Shown one piece after another: positions 18,068-27,367 of a stretch of DNA of 64,000 nucleotides (position 1 is the first letter of the stretch; each line of letters opens with the position of its first letter). Origin of the DNA: Catenuloplanes atrovinosus (lineage in GTDB: Bacteria > Actinomycetota > Actinomycetes > Mycobacteriales > Micromonosporaceae); assembly GCF_031458235.1 (NCBI RefSeq), contig NZ_JAVDYB010000001.1:8829001-8893000 (forward strand), read 5' to 3'. A program made the position numbers and the translations under genes. The notes under the pieces are model-generated. The model searched no databases. It had not been told where the DNA came from and was given only the letters and a program-made list of their open reading frames with translations.

Positions 18068-21000
18068 ATGGACCGGCGCCAGGTGACCGGCGGGGACGAC
18101 GACATCCAGGACGACGAGGTGGCCGTTCCGGTCCCCGGGTCCGAGGCGATCGAGTCGGGGGTGAGCGCCCGCGAGGTGGAGGACTCCGAGCTCGAGGAGC
18201 CCCTGCCGAACGCGGAACGGCTGGTCGCGCAGGCGGTCGCGCTGGCCGGTGAGGATCACGACGCCGCGAGCCTGGTGGACCGGTTCTGGCGCTTCGCCGC
18301 CGACGAGGAACTGGTCGGGTATACGCCGAAGTCGCTGCTCGACGCCGCGCTCAAGCACCGTGAGCTGGCCGCGCAACGGGTGCCGGGCGAGCTGAAGCTC
18401 ACCATCGAGGAGCTGTCCGAGCAGGGCCGCACCGTGATCGGAGTGGTCACCGACGACATGCCGTTCCTGGTCGACTCCGTGACCGCGCTGCTGGAGGGCT
18501 ACCACCTCGACATACATCTGCTGGCCCACCCGCTGCTGGTGGTGCGCCGCGAGCCGCTGGGCGCGCTGACCGAGGTCGCGGCCGAGGTGGAGCCGGACGA
18601 GGGCATCGACGGAGACCTCGTCGAGAGCTGGATGCGGATCGACATCGACCCGGTCCGCGACTCGGCCACCCGCGACCAGCTCTACCGCGAGTTGCAGCGG
18701 GTGCTCACGGACGTGCGCGACGCGGTGGAGGACTGGCCGCGGATGCGCCGCCGCGCGCTGGACATCGCGGCCGAGCTGACCGCGGTACGGGAAACGCCGG
18801 AGCGCCCGCCGGTGCCGGAGAAGGACCTGACCGACTCGATCGAGCTGCTGACCTGGCTGGCGGAGGAGCACTTCACGTTCCTCGGCTACCGGGAGTACGA
18901 GCTGGTCGACGGCGACGACGGGGACAAGGTGCTGCGCGCCACCATGGGCAGCGGGCTGGGCATCCTGCGCGGCGATCAGCAGACGCCGCGCGTGCTGTCC
19001 ACGATGACCCCGGAGGCGTACGCGAAGGTGCTGGAGAAGCGCCTCCTGATCATCACGAAGGCGAACTCGCGGGCCACCGTGCACCGTTCCGCCTACCTGG
19101 ACTACATCGGCATCAAGACGTTCGACGCGGCCGGCGAGGTGGTGGGGGAGCGGCGCTTCCTCGGGCTGCTGGCCACGGACGCGTACCGGACCAGCGTCAC
19201 CGAGTTGCCGGTGGTCAAGCGCAAGGTCGCGGAGGTGGTGGAGCGCTCCGGCCTGTCGCCGCGCAGCCACTCCGGCAAGGACCTGATGGCGATCCTGGAG
19301 ACGTACCCCCGGGACGAGCTGTTCCAGATCAAGGTGGACGACCTCTACCACGCGGTGATCGGCGTGCTGCGCATGGCCGGGCGCCGCCAGCTGCGCCTGT
19401 TCCTGCGCCGGGACGGCTACGGCCGGTTCATCTCCTGCCTGATCTACCTGCCCCGCGACCGGTTCACCACGGTCAACCGGCTGCGCATGCAGGAGATCCT
19501 GCTTCGCGAGCTGAACGGCGTGGGCGTCGACTACACCACCCGGGTCAGCGAGTCGATGCTGGCCCGCGTGCACTTCATCGTGCGCACCGACCCGGCGAAC
19601 CCGCCCGGCGTGGTGAACGCGGACGCGCTGGCCGAGGAGCTGGCGTACGCGACCCGCCTCTGGGACGACGACTTCCGCCTGGTGCTGGACCGCAAGCTCG
19701 GCGACGGCCAGGCGAAGCGGCTCTACCAGCGGTACGTGGAGGCGCTGCCGGAGAGCTACAAGGACCAGTACAACCCGTACGAGGCCGTGCAGGACCTGGC
19801 CAAGCTGGAGCTGCTCGAAGAGGCCGGCCAGCTGGAGATGCACCTGTTCCCGCAGGACGACGAGGTCCGGTTCAAGGTCTTCCGGTACGGCGAGCCGATG
19901 GTCCTCTCCGACGTGCTGCCCGTGCTGCACTCGCTCGGCGTGCGCGTGCTGGACGAGCGCCCGTTCGAGATCTCGCTCGACCCCGCGTCCGTCTTCCTCT
20001 ACGACTTCGGCCTGCGCCTGCCCGACTCGCACCGCGCGCTGCAGGAGGTCCGCCCGCACGTGGAGAACGCGTTCGCGGCCGCCTGGCGCGCGGAGGCGGA
20101 GGTGGACGGCCTCAACGAGCTGGTGCTCCGGGCCGGTCTCACCTGGCGGCAGGTGGTGGTGCTCCGGGCGTACGCGAAGTACCTGCGCCAGGCCGGCGCG
20201 GTCTACTCGCAGGAGTACATGGAGGCCACGTTCGTGCAGTACCCGGCGATCGCGGCCGCGCTGGTGCGGCTGTTCGAGACCCGGTTCTCGCCGTGGCTGC
20301 AACTCGGCGAGGCGGAGCGCACCCGGCGCGCGGACGCGATCGTCGCCGAGATCACCGAGCGGCTGGACGAGGTGAGCAGCCTCGACCAGGACCGGATCAT
20401 GCGGTCCTTCCTGACCATGGTGCTGGCCACCCTGCGCACCAGCTTCTACCAGCGCGGCAAGGACAACCGGCCGAAGTCGTACGTGGCGTTCAAGCTGGAC
20501 CCGCAGGCCATCCCGGACCTGCCCGCGCCGCGCCCGATGTACGAGATCTTCGTCTACTCGCCGCGCTTCGAGGGCGTGCACCTGCGCTTCGGCGCGGTCG
20601 CGCGCGGCGGCCTGCGCTGGTCGGACCGGCGCGAGGACTTCCGTACCGAGATCCTCGGCCTGGTCAAGGCGCAGATGGTGAAGAACGCGGTGATCGTGCC
20701 GGTCGGCGCGAAGGGCGGTTTCGTGCTGAAGCAGGCGCCGCCCTCGTCCGACCGCGACGCGTTCCTCGCCGAGGGCGTGGCCTGCTACCGGCAGTTCATC
20801 GCCGCGCTGCTGGACGTCACGGACAACATCTCCGGCGGTAAGATCGTCCCGCCGCGCGAGGTGGTCCGGCACGACGGCGACGACCCGTACCTGGTGGTCG
20901 CCGCGGACAAGGGCACGGCCACGTTCTCCGACATCGCGAACGAGATCTCGGTCGGCGCGGACTTCTGGCTCGGCGACGCGTTCGCGTCCGGCGGCTCGGC

Positions 21001-23002
21001 CGGCTACGACCACAAGAAGATGGGCATCACCGCGCGCGGCGCCTGGGAGTCGGTCAAGAAGCACTTCCGCGACCTGGGGCTGAACACGCAGACCGAGGAC
21101 TTCACCGTGGTCGGCGTGGGCGACATGTCCGGCGACGTGTTCGGCAACGGCATGCTGCTCTCCGAGCACATCCGGCTGGTCGCCGCGTTCGACCACCGGC
21201 ACATCTTCCTCGACCCGACGCCGGACGCGGCCACCTCGTTCGCGGAACGGCAGCGCATGTTCGCGCTGCCGCGCTCCTCGTGGGCCGACTACGACACGTC
21301 GCTGATCTCCCCGGGCGGCGGCGTGTTCCCGCGTACCGCCAAGTCCATCCCGGTCTCCGCGGAGGCCGCTGCCGCGCTGGGACTGAGCGGCCCGGCGAAC
21401 CTGAGCCCGCCGGAACTGATGCGCGCGATCCTGCTCGCCCCGGTCGACCTGCTGTTCAACGGCGGCATCGGCACCTACGTCAAGGCCGAGTCCGAGTCGC
21501 ACGGCGACGTCGGCGACAAGGCCAACGACGCGATCCGGGTCAACGGCGGCCAACTGCGGGTGCGCGTGGTCGGCGAGGGCGGCAACCTGGGCCTCACCCA
21601 GCGCGGCCGGATCGAGTTCGCGCTCAACGGCGGCAAGATCGGCACCGACTTCATCGACAACTCGGCCGGCGTCGACTGCTCCGACCACGAGGTCAACATC
21701 AAGATCCTGCTCGGCGGCGCGGTCGCGGACGGCGAACTGACCGTCTCCGACCGGGACGCGCTGCTGGCCGAGATGACCGACGAGGTCGCCGCGCTGGTGC
21801 TGCGCGACAACTACGAGCAGGCCGGCGCGCTCGGCACCGCGTGCGCGCAGTCCCAGTCGCTGCTGCCGGTGCACCGGCGCATGGTCACCGACCTGGTCGC
21901 GGCCGGCCACCTCAACCGTGAGCTGGAAGCGCTGCCCAGCGACGCCGAACTGGACGCGCGCGGCGGCGGCTTCACCGCGCCCGAGTTCGCGGTGCTGCTC
22001 GCGTACACCAAGATCGTCCTGGAGAAGGAGCTGGAGGACGACCCGATCGCGGACGAGCCGTGGACCGCGGACGTGCTCAGCCGCTACTTCCCGACCGCGC
22101 TGCGCGAGCGCTTCGCCGACCGCATGCCCGGCCACCGCCTGCGCCGCCAGATCGTCACCACCTCGCTGGTGAACGAGGTGGTCAACCGCGGCGGCACGTC
22201 GTTCGTCTACCGTGCCATGGACGAGTCCGGCGCGTCCGCCGCCGACGTGATCCGCGCCTACACCGTGGTCCGCGACGTCTTCGGCCTGCCCGACCTGTGG
22301 GCCGCGGTCGAGGCGCAGGACAACCGCATCCCCACCCACGCGCAGATCCTGGTCTACCTGGAGGGCCGCCGGCTGCTCGACCGCGCGGTCCGCTGGCTGG
22401 TCGGCAACCGGCGCTCCCCGCTGGACGTACCCGGCGAGACCGCCCGGCTCAGCGCCGGCATCGCCGCGCTGCTCCCGCGCCTGGAACGCCAGCTCCAGGG
22501 CGCCGAACTGGAGGCCTTCGAGGCGCGCGTCGCCGAGATGACCGCACAGTCAGTGCCGCGCGACCTCGCCGTCTGGGCCACCCGCCTGGTCTACAGCTTC
22601 GGCCTGCTCGACATCGTCGAGACCGCGTCCCTCACCGGCCGCGACGTCAACGAGGTCGCCGAGGTCTACTTCGTCATCTCCGAACGCCTCCGCGTCGACG
22701 CGCTGCTCTCCAAGGTCTCCGCGCTCCCGCGCAACGACCGCTGGCAGACCCTCGCCCGGATGGCGCTGCGCTACGACCTCTACGCGGCCCTGGCCGCGCT
22801 CACCGCCGAGGTCCTCCAGTCCTCCGACGACACCATCGCCGCCGAGGACCGCGTCGACGCCTGGGAACGCGCCAACGCCTCCGCCCTCACCCGCGCCCGC
22901 CGCTCCATGGCCGACTTCGACGACTCCGCCGGCGACCTGGCCGCCCTCTCGGTCCTGCTGCGCCAGATCCGTACCCTGGTCAAAACCTCAGCCGCGGGCT
23001 GA
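18068..23002 (+). CDS. gdh: NAD-dependent glutamate dehydrogenase, 180-kDa type
   Basis: This 1,644-residue enzyme oxidatively deaminates glutamate to 2-oxoglutarate with NAD+. Its length and layout match the large GDH class of Streptomyces and Mycobacterium: ACT-like regulatory segments in the N-terminal half, a catalytic core from about 720, and a helical C-terminus. The glutamate site is visible in GLRWSDRREDFR and VGAKGGFV (about 850-885), and the nucleotide-binding loop in VGVGDMSGDVFGNG (about 1014-1027). In this class the N-terminal domain carries allosteric control by amino acids. GAGGGGAG-like purines precede ATG 18068. The 295 bp between it and the divergent penicillin-binding protein gene must hold both promoters. 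A strong hairpin follows the stop. Confidence 0.95.
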   Translation: MDRRQVTGGDDDIQDDEVAVPVPGSEAIESGVSAREVEDSELEEPLPNAERLVAQAVALAGEDHDAASLVDRFWRFAADEELVGYTPKSLLDAALKHRELAAQRVPGELKLTIEELSEQGRTVIGVVTDDMPFLVDSVTALLEGYHLDIHLLAHPLLVVRREPLGALTEVAAEVEPDEGIDGDLVESWMRIDIDPVRDSATRDQLYRELQRVLTDVRDAVEDWPRMRRRALDIAAELTAVRETPERPPVPEKDLTDSIELLTWLAEEHFTFLGYREYELVDGDDGDKVLRATMGSGLGILRGDQQTPRVLSTMTPEAYAKVLEKRLLIITKANSRATVHRSAYLDYIGIKTFDAAGEVVGERRFLGLLATDAYRTSVTELPVVKRKVAEVVERSGLSPRSHSGKDLMAILETYPRDELFQIKVDDLYHAVIGVLRMAGRRQLRLFLRRDGYGRFISCLIYLPRDRFTTVNRLRMQEILLRELNGVGVDYTTRVSESMLARVHFIVRTDPANPPGVVNADALAEELAYATRLWDDDFRLVLDRKLGDGQAKRLYQRYVEALPESYKDQYNPYEAVQDLAKLELLEEAGQLEMHLFPQDDEVRFKVFRYGEPMVLSDVLPVLHSLGVRVLDERPFEISLDPASVFLYDFGLRLPDSHRALQEVRPHVENAFAAAWRAEAEVDGLNELVLRAGLTWRQVVVLRAYAKYLRQAGAVYSQEYMEATFVQYPAIAAALVRLFETRFSPWLQLGEAERTRRADAIVAEITERLDEVSSLDQDRIMRSFLTMVLATLRTSFYQRGKDNRPKSYVAFKLDPQAIPDLPAPRPMYEIFVYSPRFEGVHLRFGAVARGGLRWSDRREDFRTEILGLVKAQMVKNAVIVPVGAKGGFVLKQAPPSSDRDAFLAEGVACYRQFIAALLDVTDNISGGKIVPPREVVRHDGDDPYLVVAADKGTATFSDIANEISVGADFWLGDAFASGGSAGYDHKKMGITARGAWESVKKHFRDLGLNTQTEDFTVVGVGDMSGDVFGNGMLLSEHIRLVAAFDHRHIFLDPTPDAATSFAERQRMFALPRSSWADYDTSLISPGGGVFPRTAKSIPVSAEAAAALGLSGPANLSPPELMRAILLAPVDLLFNGGIGTYVKAESESHGDVGDKANDAIRVNGGQLRVRVVGEGGNLGLTQRGRIEFALNGGKIGTDFIDNSAGVDCSDHEVNIKILLGGAVADGELTVSDRDALLAEMTDEVAALVLRDNYEQAGALGTACAQSQSLLPVHRRMVTDLVAAGHLNRELEALPSDAELDARGGGFTAPEFAVLLAYTKIVLEKELEDDPIADEPWTADVLSRYFPTALRERFADRMPGHRLRRQIVTTSLVNEVVNRGGTSFVYRAMDESGASAADVIRAYTVVRDVFGLPDLWAAVEAQDNRIPTHAQILVYLEGRRLLDRAVRWLVGNRRSPLDVPGETARLSAGIAALLPRLERQLQGAELEAFEARVAEMTAQSVPRDLAVWATRLVYSFGLLDIVETASLTGRDVNEVAEVYFVISERLRVDALLSKVSALPRNDRWQTLARMALRYDLYAALAALTAEVLQSSDDTIAAEDRVDAWERANASALTRARRSMADFDDSAGDLAALSVLLRQIRTLVKTSAAG

Positions 23003-23013
23003 CAAACCGCTTT

Positions 23014-23044
23014 CGAGGGTACGCGTTCCGCGCGCGTACCCTCG
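23014..23044 (+). terminator. Hairpin terminator between gdh and the small membrane protein gene
   Basis: A perfect 12-bp inverted repeat (CGAGGGTACGCG and its complement) with a 7-nt loop lies 12 bp after the gdh stop and between convergent genes, so it can act in both directions. No T-run follows, which is common in actinomycetes. Confidence 0.8.
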
Positions 23045-23071
23045 GGCGGCTCCACGGCCGGCCACCCCGGT

Positions 23072-23290
23072 TCACGTCTTCAGATCGAGCAGCCCCACGA
23101 CCGCCAGGCCCAGCGTCGCCACGGCGGCGAACACGGCGCCGCCCGCGACCACCATCCCCCACAGCGCCTCCCGCGGCAGCACGACCCCGTCCGCGGCCAG
23201 TCCTCCGAACAGCATCACCGCGACAAGGCCGCAGACCACCGCGACGAGCAGCGCGATCACCACCCCGGCCGCCTTCACGCGGTCACCCAC
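23072..23290 (-). CDS. Small two-helix membrane protein
   Basis: A 72-residue product with two hydrophobic segments (about 8-30 and 45-67) and a short polar link, starting at GTG 23290. No family recognised. It converges on gdh across a hairpin. GAGGA lies about 14 nt upstream of the start, a weak ribosome site; an in-frame GTG four codons later is possible. Confidence 0.55.
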   Translation of the reverse strand: MGDRVKAAGVVIALLVAVVCGLVAVMLFGGLAADGVVLPREALWGMVVAGGAVFAAVATLGLAVVGLLDLKT

Positions 23291-23933
23291 CCGGTCCGCG
23301 AATCCTCATCAACCGCCGAGCGCACGTTCCGATGGGAACAGCGACAACCGCGGTACGCGAAAACAGGACACTCGGATATCAAGGCTCACCCCCGGAAGCA
23401 CCTCTGAGCGGAACGTCGCACACACGATGCCCGGAACAAAGCTTCCGGGAATTTCCGGTCGCCGCGCCGTTCGCTACTTTCACATGCTACGAGCGATCGA
23501 GACGGCGAGCGTCAACAGCGCGTTATTCGGAGCGATTTTCCGGCGGAGCGCTCCCACGAGCTCCGTGTCCGGTAGTGGGAATGTCGCCTCACCCTTTCCG
23601 CACCCGACGAATCCGGGTCGGCGCCGACCCGATGCCGTGTGACCGGATGCCGCACCGTGCGGTCCGCAGTCCCGACGCCGCGGCCCCCGAACGCGGGGCA
23701 GCCTGCCGAGCGGCCGAACCCGGCCCGTCCCCGGTGGGCCGCCTCGCGCGGCACCGGTCGCGCACGGCCGTGCCCGTGTCGTTCTTCGGGAGAAGGGCCG
23801 GCCGGCCGACGAGGAGATCGCTGAGACAATCGTCGCTTTCCTGTGGTGTTGGTCAGCCTCGCTTGCGTCGCCCGCGCGGTGCGGGAAAGCTGATTTCCTC
23901 CCACTCATCGGAGCGTCGGCAAGGAGCGCCACA
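23291..23933. other. 643-bp intergenic region without a convincing gene
   Basis: Short open frames exist on both strands, but none has a good ribosome site, a recognisable family or typical codon bias. The segment 23330-23560 is less GC-rich than its surroundings. It may hold the promoters for the two divergent flanking genes. No repeats longer than about 10 bp were seen. Confidence 0.5.
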
Positions 23934-24599
23934 ATGCTGGACAAGCGCCTCTATCACCACCTGGTGGCGTGGCTCGGGCAGTGGCCTCCGCGACAGACGA
24001 CCGCGGTCGTCGGCTCCGAGCGCCGCACGCTTCCCGGCTGGGACGGCAAGATCCATCCCTTTCTCGGCGTAGGATCGCCGTCGACCGGCACCGTACTGTC
24101 CGCGGCGGTTCCGCGGGTGGCGGCGCTACGGGCGATCGCCGACCTCCCGGTGCCGGATCTGCTGGCGAAGGTGCCGGATGCGGTCGGTGCGCCGGACCGC
24201 CAGGCGTTTCTCGGGGTGTTCCGGTGGACCACCGAACCGGCGCCGCTGCCGGACGCGGGCGAGTGGACACCGGTCACGGACCCGGTGGTGCCGGAGTGGT
24301 TGCGCGTCTTCGCCCCCGAGGTGCTGATCCATCGCGATCCGGACTCTGGTGCTTATCTGGCCGGGGTCGGGATCAAGCGGCATGACCGGCACGGCAACGA
24401 GATCTCCGTCGGTACGGAGCCGGCGGCGCGGGGCAAGGGGCTGGCCAGACGTCTGGTGGCACAGGCGGCCCGGCGGATCCTCGACGAGGGGGCCGTGCCG
24501 ACGTACCTGCACGACGTCACGAACCTCGCGTCGTCGCGCGTCGCGGAGTCGGCCGGGTTCGCGGATCGCGGCTGGTCGTTCTACGGGTTGGAGGACTGA
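23934..24599 (+). CDS. GNAT-family N-acetyltransferase
   Basis: A 221-residue protein with a GNAT fold in the C-terminal half. The acetyl-CoA loop is seen as AARGKGLARRL (about 163-173), followed by the helix and the NxASxRVAESAGF motif typical of FR47/RimI-like members. The N-terminal 100 residues are family-specific. Acceptor unknown. GGAG lies about 20 nt and AAGGAG about 10 nt before ATG 23934. The gene is isolated: long non-coding DNA flanks it on both sides. Confidence 0.8.
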   Translation: MLDKRLYHHLVAWLGQWPPRQTTAVVGSERRTLPGWDGKIHPFLGVGSPSTGTVLSAAVPRVAALRAIADLPVPDLLAKVPDAVGAPDRQAFLGVFRWTTEPAPLPDAGEWTPVTDPVVPEWLRVFAPEVLIHRDPDSGAYLAGVGIKRHDRHGNEISVGTEPAARGKGLARRLVAQAARRILDEGAVPTYLHDVTNLASSRVAESAGFADRGWSFYGLED

Positions 24600-24650
24600 G
24601 CCGGAGGCCTTGAGGCGGCCCTGTCTCGTAGGTCGGGTGCGGCTTCAAGG

Positions 24651-24855
24651 TTTGCCTTCGGTTGGGTCTCTGGTTCTGGGGTGGGTCGGGGGTTTGCCTT
24701 CGGTGGGTCTCTGGTTCTGGGGTGGGTCGGGGGTTTGCCTTCGGTGGGTCTCTGGTTCTAGGGCAGGTCAAGGTCTGCCTTCGGTTGGGTCTCTGGCTTT
24801 GGGGCGGGTCAAGGTCTGCCTCCGGCGGATCTCTGGCTTCGGGGCATGGGCGTGC
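24651..24855. repeat. Five tandem 40-42-bp repeats downstream of the GNAT gene
   Basis: Five consecutive units begin TTTGCCTTCGG or TCTGCCTTCGG and continue as GGGTCTCTGG plus a G-rich half. They start at 24651, 24693, 24734, 24774 and 24815. The first three units are almost identical and the last two have drifted. The block starts 51 bp after the GNAT stop. The changing unit length (40-42 bp) argues against protein coding. Confidence 0.88.
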
Positions 24856-24926
24856 GTTGCCTGGTCACGGCGGGGTTCGTCGGCCCCGTTGTCTTTTCGT
24901 GGGTGGTATGGGTTGCGTGTCGTGTG

Positions 24927-25080
24927 CCTGGCTGCCCCGTCACCGTCTCCCGGGCGAAGCCGAGCAGATCATCGGCAGGGCCGCCAGCTTTGGTCTCGTC
25001 GGTTGTGGTGTCGTGGTGTGTGGCGGCCCTGCCGATGATCTGCACCCCAAGGGCAGGTCGACGGCGACGGGGCAGCCAGG
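24927..25080. repeat. 154-bp large inverted repeat (nested perfect palindrome)
   Basis: Inner arms 24964-24986 and 25021-25043 are perfect 23-bp complements around a 34-nt loop. Outer arms 24927-24947 and 25060-25080 pair over 21 bp with one mismatch. A 16-nt non-pairing interval lies symmetrically on each side between them. The element could form a long cruciform or RNA stem. No open reading frame explains it. Confidence 0.9.
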
Positions 25081-25117
25081 CCGGCGCGGTCCGTGCTGGC
25101 GCACGAAACAAGCCCAG

Positions 25118-25213
25118 GCGCTGACGCGCCACCGTCCTCCTGCCGGCGCTGACGCGCCACCGTCCTCCTGCCGGCGCTGACGCGCCACCGTCCTCCTGCC
25201 GGCGCTGACGCGC
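25118..25213. repeat. 28-bp tandem repeats
   Basis: Three identical 28-bp units start at 25118, 25146 and 25174 (GCGCTGACGCGCC plus ACCGTCCTCCTGCCG), and a partial fourth runs to 25213. There are no unique spacers. The array continues directly into a 20-bp array. Confidence 0.9.
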
Positions 25214-25215
25214 CC

Positions 25216-25315
25216 GGCAATGCGGCGTCTGTCCCGGCGATGCGGCGTCTGTCCCGGCGATGCGGCGTCTGCCCCAGCAACGCGGCGTCCGTCCCGGCAA
25301 TGCGGCGTCCGATTC
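25216..25315. repeat. 20-bp tandem repeats
   Basis: Five consecutive 20-bp units of the type GGCAATGCGGCGTCTGTCCC start at 25216, 25236, 25256, 25276 and 25296. Copies differ by one to four bases. Confidence 0.88.
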
Positions 25316-25385
25316 CGTCGGCTAACCGGGCGCGCTGCGCCCGATATTTCGGCTTATCGCGGCATGTCACTAAAGGTGACGGCCG

Positions 25386-25442
25386 CTATGTATACGTGGT
25401 CAACGTTATGAGCCGCCCATTACGTTGACCACGTATACATAG
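25386..25442. repeat. Perfect 21-bp inverted repeat, AT-rich
   Basis: Arms 25386-25406 and 25422-25442 are exact complements around a 15-nt loop. The arm contains GTATAC and GTCAAC and is far more AT-rich than the rest of the window. Nothing T-rich follows, so it is not a standard terminator. Candidate roles are the binding site of a dimeric protein, a folded single-strand substrate, or the end of a lost mobile element. Confidence 0.9.
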
Positions 25443-25807
25443 TCAGTTGATCACCAAAGAAACCCGATCGATCGCCTGCCGACGGCAGGCAGGCCGCCCG
25501 ACATATCCGACATGCTCGACGCGAAGGTTGGCCCCGGAGCCGGAATCGGTGCGACCGGATCGCCGGCCCCGCCACGGCCATCACACCGCGTCACCTTTGT
25601 GCGGGGGCGGTAGCGGCCACCGCACGCCCCGGCGGGCCGCCGGCCATCGGCGACCCATGCGCGCCACCCGAACTACGCCGGCGAGGCCACCCTCACCGGC
25701 GACCGGGCGGTCAGCGCATGACCTCGCCGAACCGCCACCCGAACCCGAACCGCCCGGCCGCCGCGTACGGGGACCGGGCGGGCGCGTACCGCCGGAGGAG
25801 AGGGTTG
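25443..25807. other. Intergenic region upstream of the nagZ stop, no gene seen
   Basis: About 365 bp with no supported gene or repeat. Open frames here are Pro/Arg-rich products of GC-rich sequence without ribosome sites. Confidence 0.5.
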
Positions 25808-27265
25808 TCAGGGCTTGAGCAGTGCCGCTGCGGCCTTGGCCAGCGGCTGGGTCGCCCCGTGCGTACGGATGAACGCGCACGCCCCGGCCGGGCGCCAGGA
25901 CGACGACGGCCACCCTAGCTCGACGATCACGGTCGGGTGGGAGGCGGCGAGTGACTCCGCGAGCGCCCGGCTCGCCGGGAAGCGGTGGAGGTGCCGGCCC
26001 ACCAGGATGATCGGCCGTTCGCCGGCCCGGGCGGCCAGCGCCTCCGCCGTCACCTCCGACGCGGCGGCGTGCAGCAGGTCCGCGTGCGGGAGGTAGCCGC
26101 CGAGGCCCCACGGCACCCGGCCCTCCGCGATGTTCGACGCCGAGCCCAACTGGACCATCAGCGGCGCCGAGAGGTCCAGGCCGGAGACCGTGCCGTCGAT
26201 GCGGACGGCGCGGCGCGCGACCGTGTCGGGCAGGGACGGGTCGACGGGGCCGGCGGCGACCGGCTGTGCGGTCCACGCGGCCAGCGCGGCGTTGCGGGAG
26301 GCGGCGTCGGCGAGGCGGTCGGGGGAGAGACGGCCGTCGCCGACGGCGGCGATGATCTCGGTGACGATCTCCTCGACCAGGTCGGCGTCGACGTCGGCGC
26401 CGATGCAGAGCAGGTCGGCGCCGGCGGAGAGTGCGCGGACGGCGGCGGGGGCGATGCCGCCGGCGGCGACGGCGGCGCCCTTCATCTCCAGCGCGTCGGT
26501 GATCACGGCACCGGTGAAGCCGAACTCGTCGCGCAGCAGATCGCGCAGGACGGCGGGGCTGAACGTGGCGGGGTCGTCGCCGGTCAGCACCGGCACCCGG
26601 ATGTGCGCGGTCATCACGGTCCGCGCGCCCGCGCCGATCGCGGCCTCGAACGGCGGCAGCTCACGCGAACGGAGTACCTCGAGCGGCACGTCCACGGTGG
26701 GCAGCTCGGTGTGCGAGTCCGCGACCGTGTCGCCGTGGCCGGGGAAGTGCTTGGCGCAGGCGGCGACGCGCGCCTCCTGGAGGCCGGCGACGGCGGCGGC
26801 GGTGTGCGCGGACACCAGCGCCGGGTCCGCGCCGAACGAGCGGGTACCGATCACCGGGTTGTCGTCCGCGGAGTTCACGTCCACGGTGGGGGCCAGGTTG
26901 ACGTTGATGCCGAGCGCGGCCAGGTCCAGGCCGATCGCCCGGTAGATGGCGCGGGTGGCCTCGACGTCACCGGCGGCCCCGAGCGCGGCGTTCCCCGGGT
27001 ACGGGCTGCCGGTCGCGTGCGCCAGCCGGGTGACGTCGCCGCCCTCCTCGTCGATCGCGAGCAGCACGGACGGGCGAATCTCGCGCAGCGACGCGGTCAG
27101 CGCGGCCAGCTGCTCGGGCGTCTCCACGTTGTAGCCGAAGAGCGTGAACCCGGCGAGTCCCTCGGCGGTGAGGTCACGGGCCCATTCCGGCGCGACCGGG
27201 CCCCGGAACGCCGCCAGCAGCGTCCCCAGCGCCAGGCGCCGCAGACCGGGATCGATGGTGGTCAT
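25808..27265 (-). CDS. nagZ: Glycoside hydrolase family 3 beta-N-acetylhexosaminidase, NagZ-like
   Basis: A 485-residue enzyme expected to remove terminal N-acetylglucosamine from peptidoglycan-derived sugars. KHFPGHGDTVADSH at 172-185 is the NagZ signature carrying the mobile-loop acid/base His (His185), and ITDALEMKG places the nucleophile at Asp257. Family NagZ enzymes have about 340 residues; the extra 150 here form a C-terminal alpha/beta domain seen in many actinobacterial members. No signal peptide, so it is probably cytosolic and part of wall recycling. It is divergent from a ROK regulator, 145 bp away, which is likely its regulator. Confidence 0.92.
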   Translation of the reverse strand: MTTIDPGLRRLALGTLLAAFRGPVAPEWARDLTAEGLAGFTLFGYNVETPEQLAALTASLREIRPSVLLAIDEEGGDVTRLAHATGSPYPGNAALGAAGDVEATRAIYRAIGLDLAALGINVNLAPTVDVNSADDNPVIGTRSFGADPALVSAHTAAAVAGLQEARVAACAKHFPGHGDTVADSHTELPTVDVPLEVLRSRELPPFEAAIGAGARTVMTAHIRVPVLTGDDPATFSPAVLRDLLRDEFGFTGAVITDALEMKGAAVAAGGIAPAAVRALSAGADLLCIGADVDADLVEEIVTEIIAAVGDGRLSPDRLADAASRNAALAAWTAQPVAAGPVDPSLPDTVARRAVRIDGTVSGLDLSAPLMVQLGSASNIAEGRVPWGLGGYLPHADLLHAAASEVTAEALAARAGERPIILVGRHLHRFPASRALAESLAASHPTVIVELGWPSSSWRPAGACAFIRTHGATQPLAKAAAALLKP

Positions 27266-27367
27266 GAATTCCCCCCATTGCCAGCCGGCGACAGCGGCTT
27301 CCTGACCGTACGTGGGACCAGGGTGTCAGGGTGTCACAGCTACGCTACGGCTTATCTCAGTCAAGGC

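Noticed and set aside
17354-22339. A long minus-strand frame opposite gdh
   Set aside because: Same cause: an antisense shadow with no domain and low-complexity composition, whereas the plus strand encodes NAD-GDH.
23480-23944. A minus-strand 154-codon frame between gdh and the GNAT gene
   Set aside because: No ribosome site, no family, and it overlaps the GNAT start. Its composition is typical of random GC-rich sequence.
25118-25315. CRISPR array
   Set aside because: The 28-bp and 20-bp units follow each other directly with no unique spacers, and there are no cas genes in the window.
24600-25807. A transposon or prophage remnant in the repeat-rich interval
   Set aside because: No transposase, integrase or phage gene fragment could be read. 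Only repeats are visible.
25447-25818. A plus-strand 123-codon frame before the nagZ end
   Set aside because: Pro/Arg-rich with no start signal, and it overlaps the nagZ stop.
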